From the NCBI RefSeq assembly GCF_030758935.1, contig NZ_CP132333.1:372001-436000 (forward strand): a stretch of DNA of 64,000 bases, written 5' to 3'. The DNA comes from Geothrix sp. PMB-07 (GTDB lineage Bacteria; Acidobacteriota; Holophagae; Holophagales; Holophagaceae). How positions within the stretch are numbered: position 1 is the first letter of the stretch; each line of letters starts with the position of its first letter. A model generated the notes under the pieces. That model was not told the DNA's origin and did no database searches. It saw only the letters and a program-made list of their open reading frames with translations. Shown here piece by piece: positions 6,900-15,598 of the stretch. The position numbers and the translations under genes are program-made.

Positions 6900-9395
6900 A
6901 TGCCTTCATCTTCCAGTCGGCCCCTCCCATCCATCCGCGTCATGAAATTCGGCGGCACCAGCCTCGCCGATGCGAATCGTTTCCGCAACGTGGCCGATCT
7001 GGTGGCCCAGGCCTGCGGCGATCACCGCATCTGCGTGGTGGCCTCGGCCATGGCGGGCGTCACCAACCTGCTGCTGCACGGTGGCCACGTGCCGAACCGC
7101 GAGGAAGCCGATCGGCTGCTGCTGGCCTTTCATGATCGCCATGCCCAGGTGGTGGCGGATCTGGCTGAGGCTCTGGGCGCGGAGATCGATGCGGTACGGG
7201 CCGAGCTGGAAACGCTGGAAACCGTGGGCCGCCGCCTGCTCCACGGCATGGCGCTGCTGGAGGAGGGCCCGCCCTCGGTGTTGGCCCAGGTCTCCAGCCT
7301 TGGCGAGCGGGCCTCCTGTGCCATTCTCACGGGCCTGTTGAAGGCCCGCGGACTGCAGCCACGGTTCCTGGACCCCACAGAGCATGTGCGCGTGGAGGGG
7401 GATCCCCTGCAGGCGCGGCCCCGCATGGCGGACATCGAGGCGCGCTTCGCCGAGGTGAAGGCCGGGCCGGAGAATCTCTGGGTGCTGCCGGGCTTCTTCG
7501 GCGGCGACGGCCAGGGCCGCATCCTCTCCCTGGGCCGCGGCGGGTCCGACCATAGCGCCGCCCTGGCCGCGGCGGCCCTGGGTGCCGACCTGCTGGAGAT
7601 CTGGACGGATGTGGCGGGCCTCTACAGCGCCGACCCCTCCCTGGTCCCCGACGCCTTCCCGCTGCCCGAAGCCAGTTTCGAGGAAGCCATGGAGCTTTCC
7701 TACTTCGGCGCCAAGGTGCTTCACCCGAAGACCATTCCGCCGGTGCGCGAGCGGGGCATTCCCGTGCGGGTGTGCAGCAGCTTCGATCCCCAGCACCCCG
7801 GCACGGTGATCCGCGAGGCGGTGCCGCCGCCGCCCAGCGGCGTGCGCGGCCTCTCCTTTCTGCGCGACCTCTCGGTGGTGAACCTCACGGGCCCGGGCAT
7901 GCCCGGTGTGCCGGGCATCGCGGGCCGCGTGTTCGGCGCCCTGGCCCGCAAGGGCATCTCCGTGGTGCTCATCACCCAGAGCTCGTCGGAGCTCTCCATC
8001 TGCTTTGCCGTGCGGCGGGCGGATGGCCCAGCCGCGGTGGAGGCCATTCAGGAAGCCTTCCCCGCGGAGTTGTCCGCAGGCTTCATCGATCCCGTGGACC
8101 TGCGCCCAGGTTTGGCTGTGCTTAGCATTGTGGGCGACGGCATGCGCACCCGGCCCGGCATCGCGGGCACCTTCTTCGATGCCCTTTCGGAAGTGGGCTG
8201 CAACGTGGTGGCCATCGCCCAGGGCGCCAGCGAGCGCATCATTTCCGCCGTGGTGGACGAGGCCGACGGCGCCCGCGCCATGGCCCACATCCACCGCCGT
8301 TTCTTCCAGGCCAGGGTGCTGCTGGACGTCCACCTGTTGGGCGCAGGCAACGTGGGCGGCAGCCTACTGGGGCAGATCCAGCGCCAACACGCCAACCTGC
8401 TGGCCCAGGGGTTGGATCTGCGCGTGGCCACCGTGGCCACCAGCCGCCGCATGCACATCGACACCCACGGCATCGACCTCGAACATTGGCGCGAAGCCCT
8501 GGCCCAGGGCGGGCCGACCGATTTGGACCACCTGCTGGACAGGGTCCGCAGTGGCCCGCCGTCCATGTCTGTTCTGGTGGATTGCAGCACCAGCGGGGAT
8601 CTCGCCGCCCGCTATCTCGACATCTTCGACGCGGGTTTCCACGTGGTGGCCGCCAACAAGAAGGCCAACAGCAGCACCCAGGCTTTCCATCATGCGCTGC
8701 GGGAACACGCCACCCGCAAAGGCCTGCGCTTCCTCTACGAAGCCAACGTGGGCGCGGGCCTGCCCATCATCGACACGGTGAAGAACCTGGTCATGACCGG
8801 TGACCGCGTGCTGCGGGCCGAGGGCATTCTATCGGGCTCCATGTCGTACATCCTGGGCCTGCTGGGCGAAGGCGTGGCGCTTTCGGAAGCGGTGAACCGG
8901 GCCAAGGAAAGCGGCTTCACGGAGCCCGATCCCCGCGACGATCTGAGCGGCATGGACGTGGCGCGCAAGCTGCTCATCCTGGCCCGGGAGATGGGCATGG
9001 AACTCGAACTGGAGGACGTGGTGGTGGAGGGTCTGCTGCCGCCGGATTTTGATGCCACCGGCAGCATCGATGCCTTCATGGCCCGGTTGCCCCAGCTGGA
9101 TGCGCCCTTCCAGGCGCGGCTGGCGGCGCTGAAGGCCGAAGGGAAAACCCTGCGCTACGTGGGTTCGCTTTCAGACAGTGGTTGTCGCGTGGGCCTGCTG
9201 CCCGTGGACGCGGAGCATCCCCTGCTGGTCATCAAGGGCGGCGAGAACGCCCTCACCCTGCTCACGGAGCGCTACCAGCCCCATCCCATGGTCATTCGCG
9301 GCTACGGCGCCGGGGCCGAAGTCACCGCCGCGGGGGTGCTGGCGGACATCCTGCGCCTGGTGCCCCCCGGGGCCCGGCCCGCGAGGAGGCTGTGA
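6900..9395 (+). CDS. thrA: Bifunctional aspartokinase / homoserine dehydrogenase
   Basis: The 831-residue product carries, in order, an aspartokinase domain with the KFGGTS motif at residues 16-21, two ACT regulatory segments at about 310-460 ([27 protein letters not shown]), and a homoserine dehydrogenase domain starting at the NAD-binding GAGNVGG near residue 482. It phosphorylates aspartate and reduces aspartate semialdehyde to homoserine, the first and third steps toward threonine. Its length matches the enterobacterial ThrA (about 820). The gene lies directly behind the thr attenuator and overlaps thrB by one base (TGATG), so it is translationally coupled. ACT domains suggest feedback inhibition by threonine, in addition to attenuation. 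Confidence 0.97.
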   Translation: MPSSSSRPLPSIRVMKFGGTSLADANRFRNVADLVAQACGDHRICVVASAMAGVTNLLLHGGHVPNREEADRLLLAFHDRHAQVVADLAEALGAEIDAVRAELETLETVGRRLLHGMALLEEGPPSVLAQVSSLGERASCAILTGLLKARGLQPRFLDPTEHVRVEGDPLQARPRMADIEARFAEVKAGPENLWVLPGFFGGDGQGRILSLGRGGSDHSAALAAAALGADLLEIWTDVAGLYSADPSLVPDAFPLPEASFEEAMELSYFGAKVLHPKTIPPVRERGIPVRVCSSFDPQHPGTVIREAVPPPPSGVRGLSFLRDLSVVNLTGPGMPGVPGIAGRVFGALARKGISVVLITQSSSELSICFAVRRADGPAAVEAIQEAFPAELSAGFIDPVDLRPGLAVLSIVGDGMRTRPGIAGTFFDALSEVGCNVVAIAQGASERIISAVVDEADGARAMAHIHRRFFQARVLLDVHLLGAGNVGGSLLGQIQRQHANLLAQGLDLRVATVATSRRMHIDTHGIDLEHWREALAQGGPTDLDHLLDRVRSGPPSMSVLVDCSTSGDLAARYLDIFDAGFHVVAANKKANSSTQAFHHALREHATRKGLRFLYEANVGAGLPIIDTVKNLVMTGDRVLRAEGILSGSMSYILGLLGEGVALSEAVNRAKESGFTEPDPRDDLSGMDVARKLLILAREMGMELELEDVVVEGLLPPDFDATGSIDAFMARLPQLDAPFQARLAALKAEGKTLRYVGSLSDSGCRVGLLPVDAEHPLLVIKGGENALTLLTERYQPHPMVIRGYGAGAEVTAAGVLADILRLVPPGARPARRL

Positions 9396-10411
9396 TGGCG
9401 GGCCTTTCGGAGGAAGCTTCAAAGGGGCTGGTGGCCTATGCCCCCGCCAGCATCGGCAACGTGGCCGCGGGTTTCGACCTGCTGGGCGCGGCGCTGGCGC
9501 CCCTGGACGGCACGCTGCTGGGCGATCTGGTGCAGGTGGTTCCTGCCGAAGCGAACAGCTTCACCATGACCGGCCCCTTCGCCTCCGCCCTGGCCGATGA
9601 CAGCCGCCCCAACCTGGCGCTGCGGGCCCGGGATCTGTTCATCGAAGCGGTGCAGGCCGGTGGCGGCGAGGTGGGTTCCTTCGCCATCACCCTGGAAAAG
9701 CGGCTGCCCGTGGCCAGCGGCCTGGGCTCCAGCGCCAGTTCCATCGTGGCCACCCTTGTGGCCCTGCAGGCCCTTTGCGGTGATCCCCTGAGTGGATCGG
9801 ACCTGCTGGACCTGGCGGGCAGGGCTGAGGGCCTGACCAGCGGCGGACGGCACCTGGACAACGTCGCGCCCTCCTTGCTGGGTGGGCTGCAGCTCTTGGT
9901 GCCGGGCCGCGAGGGCGCGCCCGCCACGCGGCGCCTGCCCTGGCCCTCGGAGCTGCTGCTGGTGGTGGTGCACCCGGAATTCTGGCTGTCCACGGCGCAG
10001 AGCCGCGGTGTGCTGCCGGAGCGACCGGGCTGGTCCGAAGCCATCGATTTCGCGGGCAACCTCGCCAGCCTGGTGCAGGCCCTGCACAGCGGCGACCGGG
10101 CCCTGCTGGCCCGCTGCCTGCGCGATCCCATCGTGGAGGCCCATCGTGCGCCCTTGGTGCCGGGCTTTGGCACGGTGAAGGCCGCGGCCCTCGGACTCGG
10201 CGCCCTGGGCTGCAGCCTGTCGGGTTCGGGCCCCTCGGTGTTCGCGGTGGCGGAGGACGAGGCCCAGGCCGAAGCCCTCCGCGATGCCATGCGCGCCGCC
10301 TTCGCGAAGGCCGGTTTGGAGAGCCAGGGCTGGGTTTGCGCCCTGGATCCCGAAGGAGCCCGCGTGCTCACCCCTGGTTCACGACACCCCTGGCGGGAGG
10401 CCCATCCATGA
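9395..10411 (+). CDS. thrB: Homoserine kinase
   Basis: A 338-residue GHMP kinase. The N-terminal substrate-binding segment reads APASIGNVAAGFDLLG, the ATP-binding motif LPVASGLGSSASS is near residue 103-115, and the C-terminal motif LGCSLSGSGPSVFA is near residue 268. It phosphorylates homoserine to O-phosphohomoserine. The start ATG shares one base with the stop of thrA and is preceded by GAGGAGG at 9383-9389. Its own stop overlaps the start of thrC (ATGA). The tight coupling of three genes indicates a single thrABC transcript. Confidence 0.96.
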   Translation: MAGLSEEASKGLVAYAPASIGNVAAGFDLLGAALAPLDGTLLGDLVQVVPAEANSFTMTGPFASALADDSRPNLALRARDLFIEAVQAGGGEVGSFAITLEKRLPVASGLGSSASSIVATLVALQALCGDPLSGSDLLDLAGRAEGLTSGGRHLDNVAPSLLGGLQLLVPGREGAPATRRLPWPSELLLVVVHPEFWLSTAQSRGVLPERPGWSEAIDFAGNLASLVQALHSGDRALLARCLRDPIVEAHRAPLVPGFGTVKAAALGLGALGCSLSGSGPSVFAVAEDEAQAEALRDAMRAAFAKAGLESQGWVCALDPEGARVLTPGSRHPWREAHP

Positions 10412-11676
10412 AGCTCGTCAGCACACGCACGCCAACCCTTAGCGCCACCTTCCAGGAGGCGGTCCAGGCCGGTCTGGCCCCAGATGGCGGGCTCTTCGTC
10501 CCGGTGACCCCCCCCCATTTCGATGATGTCCCCGATTTGCTAAGGGCTGACTTTGCTTCGCGTTCCGTGGAAATCCTCTATCGGCTACTGGGTGACGAGC
10601 TCTCCCGGTCGGTGGTTGAAGATCTGACGCGATCCGCCTTTACCTTCCCGGCCCCGCTGGTGAGGGTGGATGGGCGGATCTCCGCGCTGGAGCTGTTCCA
10701 CGGTCCCACCCTGGCCTTCAAGGATTTTGGCGCCCGCTTCCTGGCGCGGGTGCTGGCCCTGGGCGCAGGTGGTCAGCCGCGCACCGTGCTGACGGCCACC
10801 TCGGGCGATACCGGCGCCGCCGTGGCCAGCGCCTTCCATGGCCTGCCCGGCGTGCAGGTGGTGGTGCTCTACCCGGCCGGGCGCGTGTCGCCCATGCAGG
10901 AGCGGCAATTCGCCACCTGCGGCGGCAACGTCCTGGCCTTGGCCGTGGAGGGCGCCTTCGATGATTGCCAGCGCCTGGTGAAGGGGGCCTTCGAGGATGT
11001 CGAGCTGGTGGCGCGGCTGGGACTCACCTCCGCCAACAGCATCAACATCGCCCGCCTGCTGGCCCAGACCCTCTACTACTTCGAGGCCGCAGCCCAGGCG
11101 GAACCGGGCCAGCCACTGGTGGTGTCGGTGCCCAGCGGCAATTTCGGCAACCTCACCGCGGGCCTCTGGGCCCAGAGAATGGGCGCGCCCATCCAGGCCT
11201 TCGTGGCGGCCACCAACGCCAACCGCGTGGTGCCCGACTACCTGGACTCCGGCACCTACCAGCCGCGGCCCTCGGTGGCCACGCTCTCCAACGCCATGGA
11301 TGTGGGTTCGCCCAGCAACTGGGAACGCATTTTCGCGTTGTTCAGGGGCGATCACGGCGCCATGGCCGCGGCGCTGCGCTGGGGCAGCTGCACCGACGCG
11401 GAAACCGAACAGGTGGTCATCGACCTCGACCGCACGGGCTACCTGGCGGATCCCCACGGTGCCGTGGCCTACCAGGTGCTGCGGTCCAACCTGCGCGAGG
11501 GGGAGCAGGGCATCTTCCTGGCCACGGCCCATCCGGCCAAGTTCCGCGAATCCCTGGCCCCGGCCCTGGGCCGCGAGATCCCGCTGCCGAAGGCCCTCCG
11601 CGATCTGGAGGCGCTGCCCCTGCTTAATGAATCTCTGGCGGTGGATCAGGCAGCGCTGAGGCGGCGGCTGCTGTGA
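10408..11676 (+). CDS. thrC: Threonine synthase
   Basis: The 422-residue product is a fold-type II PLP enzyme. It starts MKLVSTRTPT, contains the PLP-lysine motif LAFKDFGARF near residue 105 and the phosphate-cup glycine motif TSGDTGAAVASAF near residue 130. It converts O-phosphohomoserine to threonine. The start is fixed by the ATGA overlap with thrB and by GGGAGG at 10394-10399. It closes the threonine operon under control of the upstream attenuator. Confidence 0.96.
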   Translation: MKLVSTRTPTLSATFQEAVQAGLAPDGGLFVPVTPPHFDDVPDLLRADFASRSVEILYRLLGDELSRSVVEDLTRSAFTFPAPLVRVDGRISALELFHGPTLAFKDFGARFLARVLALGAGGQPRTVLTATSGDTGAAVASAFHGLPGVQVVVLYPAGRVSPMQERQFATCGGNVLALAVEGAFDDCQRLVKGAFEDVELVARLGLTSANSINIARLLAQTLYYFEAAAQAEPGQPLVVSVPSGNFGNLTAGLWAQRMGAPIQAFVAATNANRVVPDYLDSGTYQPRPSVATLSNAMDVGSPSNWERIFALFRGDHGAMAAALRWGSCTDAETEQVVIDLDRTGYLADPHGAVAYQVLRSNLREGEQGIFLATAHPAKFRESLAPALGREIPLPKALRDLEALPLLNESLAVDQAALRRRLL

Positions 11677-11692
11677 ACCAGGGGGCTTCCTC

Positions 11693-12052
11693 ATGACCCC
11701 TCGCGATCTGGTGACCGCCTGGGTGGCGGCCTTCAACCGGGCCGATGCGGAAGCCCTGGCCGCCTTCTATGCCGAGGACGCCATCAACCACCAGGTGGCA
11801 GAAGGCCCTGTGCAGGGCAGGACGGCCATCCATGCCATGTTCGAGCAGGGTTTCGCCGCCGCCAAGATGGTCTGCCTCGTGGAAAACCTCTTCGAGGACG
11901 GCGAGTGGGTCATCCTCGAATGGCGTGACCCGCTTGGGCTGCGGGGCTGTGGCTTCTTCCGCGTCGTAGGAGGAAAGATCATCTTCCAGCGGGGCTACTG
12001 GGACAAGCTCAGCTTCCTGCGCCAGCAAGGCCTTCCCATCCCGCCCGAGTAG
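11693..12052 (+). CDS. SnoaL/NTF2-like protein
   Basis: A 119-residue protein with the cone-shaped NTF2/SnoaL pattern: an N-terminal helix (VTAWVAAFNRADAEALAAFYAEDA) followed by strands ending in IIFQRGYWDKLSFLRQQG. Family members act as small isomerases, hydrolases or stress proteins; no catalytic residue set can be named with certainty here. It lies 16 bp behind thrC on the same strand and may be read from the thr transcript, though a functional link to threonine synthesis is not apparent. Confidence 0.75.
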   Translation: MTPRDLVTAWVAAFNRADAEALAAFYAEDAINHQVAEGPVQGRTAIHAMFEQGFAAAKMVCLVENLFEDGEWVILEWRDPLGLRGCGFFRVVGGKIIFQRGYWDKLSFLRQQGLPIPPE

Positions 12053-12065
12053 GCGGGAAGGATGT

Positions 12066-12725
12066 CTAGATGCTATCCGCGATGAGCACGGCCGGGGTGA
12101 AGGGCAGGCCCGCGGCTTCGGCCGGGGTGGCCATGCCCCACAGGGCCAGGCGCTGGGCGTAGGGGGCCCACAGCTCGGGCCGGGCCTTCACGGCCTTGAG
12201 GGGCGGGTGCAGCCACAGGGCCTCGGGCAGGTCGGCCAGTTCTTCGGCGCTGAGGTCCATGGCTTCGTCGGTTTCCCAAAGGAAGCCGCAGCGGGCGGTT
12301 TCGCAGGCAGCCCAGAGCTGCAGCACCTCGCTGTGCTCGAAGCTGCTGAAGAGCACGCGGTCCAGGGCCTCGGCGGCCTCCACGGTGGCCAGGGCCTGCT
12401 GCCAGCCCGGCTCGCCCTTCAGTTCGACGTTGATGAGCTTGGCGGGCAGGTCGAGCACGTCCGCCAGGCGGGGCAGGGGTTCTCCGTTCTTCAGGGCGGG
12501 CAATTCCGCGGCCTTCATCTGGCGGAGGAGGCCGCTGCCGTTGGCGGTGCGGCCCAGATCCTCGTCGTGCAGTACCAGGCACACGCCATCGCGGGTGGGC
12601 TGCACGTCCAGCTCGAAGCCGTCCATGCCCGCGGTCAGGGCGGCCCGGAAAGCCTCCATGGAATTCTCCAGGTGTTTCGCCGACAGGCCGCGGTGGCCGA
12701 GCAGAAGGGAACGGGCGGCGGACAT
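12066..12725 (-). CDS. Glycerophosphodiester phosphodiesterase family protein
   Basis: The 219-residue product has the GDPD TIM-barrel signature: LGHRGLSAKHLENSMEAF near residues 9-26 (catalytic HRG and the ENS metal/phosphate segment), then FELDVQPTRDGVCLVLHDE with the E-x-D and second histidine. Such enzymes split glycerophosphodiesters to glycerol-3-phosphate and an alcohol. It lacks a signal peptide, so it acts in the cytoplasm. The start is chosen for the GGGAG ribosome site just upstream on the minus strand; longer open frames upstream have no such site. It is somewhat shorter than the usual 240-250 residues. Confidence 0.85.
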   Translation of the reverse strand: MSAARSLLLGHRGLSAKHLENSMEAFRAALTAGMDGFELDVQPTRDGVCLVLHDEDLGRTANGSGLLRQMKAAELPALKNGEPLPRLADVLDLPAKLINVELKGEPGWQQALATVEAAEALDRVLFSSFEHSEVLQLWAACETARCGFLWETDEAMDLSAEELADLPEALWLHPPLKAVKARPELWAPYAQRLALWGMATPAEAAGLPFTPAVLIADSI

Positions 12726-12861
12726 GGGGTCTCCCAGGTGAAACCTTGATTCTGACTGGAATCGGGCCCGCCGAGGGGCGCCCGACCACAGGACTCGACT
12801 TTTCGGCCAAGGGACCGATACAAGGGGCCTGTGGCCTAACAGCCTGGTGGAGGCAGACGAC

Positions 12862-14058
12862 ATGCGGGTTCTGCTGGTGGATGGAAACGGAGAGCTGCTG
12901 CAGGAGCTGCGGCGGGCTTTCTGGAAGCGCCATCGTCAGTGGGAGGTGGTCCTCGCCCAGAGCGGCGCCGAGGCCCTCCAGGCCCTCACGCGGGATCCCG
13001 TGGACATCGTGGTGGTGGATCTGGCGCTGACCGACATGGACAGCACCGCCCTGATCCACCAGGTTCGCGAAGTGCAGCCAGGGGCGGTGCGGATCGCCCT
13101 GGCCGACCGCGCCCAGGCCCAGTGGCAGGAGGAGGTGGAGGGCGACCTGCACCGGCTCTTCCTCAAGCCCGTGGAGGCCGAATTCCTCATTGGCGCCATT
13201 GAAAGTCTGGACATCGAGGATGACGAAACGAACGTGCGGGCCATCCGGGCCTTCGTAGGAGGACTCGGGCGCATCCCCAGCCTGCCCAGCCTCTACTCGG
13301 AGCTGGTGGCCCTGCTGCAGCGGGAAGACGCCGGGATGGGCGAGGTGGCCCGGCTCATCCGCCACGACCTCGGGGTGGCCAGCCAGGTGCTCAAGCTGGC
13401 CAATTCCGTGCACAGCGGATCGAACCGGCCCGTGTCAGAGCTGGGCCAGGCCGTGGCCATGCTGGGGGTGGATTCCCTGCGCTCGCTGGTGCTCTTCCGG
13501 GGGCTGATCTCTGGCTTCAACACGCCCAAGCCTCAGGGATTGGACCTGGAGATGCTGTGGCTGCACTCCTTCCATGTGGCCACGGGCGTGCGCAAACTGG
13601 CGGTGCTCGAAGGAGAGACGCGACTGGCAGACCTGGCCTTCTCCGCCGGGCTGTTGCACGACGTGGGCATGGTGGTGTTCGCCACGGATCCGGCGGGCCG
13701 CTACCACGCGGTGCTGGACCAGGCCCAGCACAGCCGCGTGCCCCTGTCGGTGCTGGAACACGAGGTCTATGGCGTGGATCACGCGCAGGTGGGCGCCCAC
13801 CTGCTGAGCCTCTGGGGCCTGCCGCCGGTCTTCTGCCGCCCCGTGCGCGAGCATCATGCGCCTCCCGCGGGCGGTGAGGGGTTCCCCCTTTCCGTGGCGC
13901 TGCACTTCTCCGATGCCCGCCATGGCGGTGGCGCGCTGGCCGGCATCTTCGCCGATGGACGCTGGGGGCTGCATCCCCGGGCCCTTGAGGACCCGGAGCG
14001 TCTCGCCCGCTGGAAGGCCTGCCTGGATGACGGCAGTGAATCTGGTCCGAACGCATAG
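12862..14058 (+). CDS. Response regulator with HDOD output domain
   Basis: The 398-residue product begins with a receiver domain (residues 1-115), with the phospho-acceptor in VVVDLALTDMD near residue 52 and a KP pair near 105. An HDOD domain follows (about 145-340), marked by LPSLYSEL, the LLHDVGMVVF stretch and EHEVYGVDHAQVGAHLL. HDOD proteins are metal-free relatives of HD phosphohydrolases and work in signalling, motility or stress. GGAGG at 12849-12853 is eight bases before the ATG at 12862, which favours this start over the GTG at 12847. The partner kinase is not evident; the next kinase is 1.5 kb away. Confidence 0.85.
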   Translation: MRVLLVDGNGELLQELRRAFWKRHRQWEVVLAQSGAEALQALTRDPVDIVVVDLALTDMDSTALIHQVREVQPGAVRIALADRAQAQWQEEVEGDLHRLFLKPVEAEFLIGAIESLDIEDDETNVRAIRAFVGGLGRIPSLPSLYSELVALLQREDAGMGEVARLIRHDLGVASQVLKLANSVHSGSNRPVSELGQAVAMLGVDSLRSLVLFRGLISGFNTPKPQGLDLEMLWLHSFHVATGVRKLAVLEGETRLADLAFSAGLLHDVGMVVFATDPAGRYHAVLDQAQHSRVPLSVLEHEVYGVDHAQVGAHLLSLWGLPPVFCRPVREHHAPPAGGEGFPLSVALHFSDARHGGGALAGIFADGRWGLHPRALEDPERLARWKACLDDGSESGPNA

Positions 14059-14132
14059 AGCAATCGCAACAGCTGACCGCGAAAAGCGGGGATGACCTGG
14101 ATTCCACCTCGCCTTCTGCAGGGCCTTATCGA

Positions 14133-14185
14133 CGTGGATGAACGCCTGATGCATTTTGATCCGTGTCCATCTGCGTTCATCCGTG
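14133..14185. repeat. Imperfect palindromic intergenic repeat
   Basis: GGATGAACGC at 14136-14145 and its exact complement GCGTTCATCC at 14173-14182 flank a 27-base middle with further partial complementarity. The wording (TGATCCGTGTCCATCTGCG) is like short dispersed intergenic repeats I know from other environmental bacterial genomes. It lies in a 156-base gap between convergent genes, where a bidirectional stem could help end transcription. No T-run is present. Confidence 0.55.
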
Positions 14186-14214
14186 GCGAACCCGCTGTTG
14201 CGGTCCCCCGGGGT

Positions 14215-15552
14215 TCAGATCACTTTGCCGGGATTGAAGATTCCCTGCGGATCCATGGCCTGCTTGAGGGCACGGAGGGCGTGGATGTGCGCGGGGTCGC
14301 TGAGGGCGAGGAAGGCGTCGCGCTTGGCGAGGCCAATGCCGTGCTCGCCGCTGAGGGTGCCGCCCAGGCTCACGGAAAGGCGGAACAGCTCCATGACCTG
14401 GCGTTCCAGCAGGGCCGGTTCCGTTTCACCGGCCGCCAAGAGGTTCACATGCAGGTTGCCGTCGCCCAGATGGCCGTAGGTCACGGTGGGGCCGCCGAGT
14501 TTGTCGAGCCCTGCAAAGAATTCCCGCAATCGGCTGCGGGGCACGACGATGTCTTCGCTCACCTTTTTCGGGTGTCGCTCCTTGAGGAAGGCGCTGGTCA
14601 TGCGCCGCACGGCCCAGATGTTCTCGCGCTGTCGCTCGTCGGAGGCCAGTTCAAGCCCCTCGGCCACGGGCCCCAGCAGGTCCAGCAGGCCTTCGAGAAA
14701 GGTTTCGGAGGCGCAGCCCCGTTCGTCGAACTCGAGGATGGCCAGGGCCTCGCCGGGCAGGCGCCGCGCCGTTTCCGGCCCGTGGGCGCGGAGTTCCGCC
14801 AGCACTGCCGGATCGAAGAACTCGAAGGCGCTGGGCAGGTAGCCCGCGCCGCAGAGGCGGCCGGGCAGATCCAGAAGATCCTCCCAGCGCTTCACGGGCA
14901 GCAGCAGGGTGGTGTGTTCCCGGGGCATGGGCGTGAGCCGCAGCGTGGCACCCACGATGAACCCGAAGAGGCCCTCGCTGCCGATGAACAGCTGGCCGAG
15001 GGCCGGGCCCGCGTTGGCCTTCACACTGCTGATGCCGAAGCGGTGGATGTCGCCATCCTCCAGGAGGACATCCACGGCCAGCACCCAGTGGCGGGTCATG
15101 CCGTACTTGCAGGCATTGGGCCCGCCCGCATTGGTGGCCAGGGTGCCGCCCAGGGCGCAGCTCTCCCAGGAGTTGGGGTCCGGCGGATAGAACAGCCCCT
15201 GGGCCGCAGCCGCCGCTTTGACCTCGCGCAGCGGCGCGCTCACCGGGGCGCTGAGGCAGAGATCCTGGGGCGAAACCTGAATCTCGCCGGGCCACTGGGA
15301 GAAGTCCACCACCACGCTGCGCGCCGTGGGCAGGCAGCCGCCGGCCTTGCCGGTGCCCGCGCCCCGGGGGACGAGGCCGAAGCCCTCGGCCTTGGCCAGC
15401 CGCACCAGCTCCCGCAGGGCCACCGGGCCGTGGGGTTTCACCACGGCCAGGGGCGGGCGGCCCACCACATGGGATTCGTCGCGGAGGAAGGGCTCCAGGT
15501 CGCTGGGGTCGTGGATGACGGTGGCTTCGGGCAGGCCCTTGAGTGCGTCCAT
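14215..15552 (-). CDS. FAD-linked oxidase, glycolate/D-lactate dehydrogenase type (GlcD-like)
   Basis: The 445-residue product has an N-terminal PCMH-type FAD-binding domain with PRGAGTGKAGGCLP near residue 62 and the FAD-contacting segment GGTLATNAGGPNACKYG near residue 133. The C-terminal domain carries the conserved TYGHLGDGNLHVN and SGEHGIG motifs of the VAO family. These enzymes oxidise 2-hydroxy acids such as D-lactate or glycolate. No iron-sulfur partner subunit is adjacent, so it could be a single-subunit D-lactate dehydrogenase. It is divergent from the hybrid kinase gene with 46 bp between starts. Confidence 0.9.
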   Translation of the reverse strand: MDALKGLPEATVIHDPSDLEPFLRDESHVVGRPPLAVVKPHGPVALRELVRLAKAEGFGLVPRGAGTGKAGGCLPTARSVVVDFSQWPGEIQVSPQDLCLSAPVSAPLREVKAAAAAQGLFYPPDPNSWESCALGGTLATNAGGPNACKYGMTRHWVLAVDVLLEDGDIHRFGISSVKANAGPALGQLFIGSEGLFGFIVGATLRLTPMPREHTTLLLPVKRWEDLLDLPGRLCGAGYLPSAFEFFDPAVLAELRAHGPETARRLPGEALAILEFDERGCASETFLEGLLDLLGPVAEGLELASDERQRENIWAVRRMTSAFLKERHPKKVSEDIVVPRSRLREFFAGLDKLGGPTVTYGHLGDGNLHVNLLAAGETEPALLERQVMELFRLSVSLGGTLSGEHGIGLAKRDAFLALSDPAHIHALRALKQAMDPQGIFNPGKVI

Positions 15553-15598
15553 GGTTCCAGTGTGACGGAAGGCGGCTCACCCAGGTAAGCTGGCCACC

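Noticed and set aside
12040-12057. CCCGCC/GGCGGG stem at the end of the SnoaL-like gene as terminator
   Set aside because: Only six pairs, overlaps the stop codon and no T-run follows on either strand.
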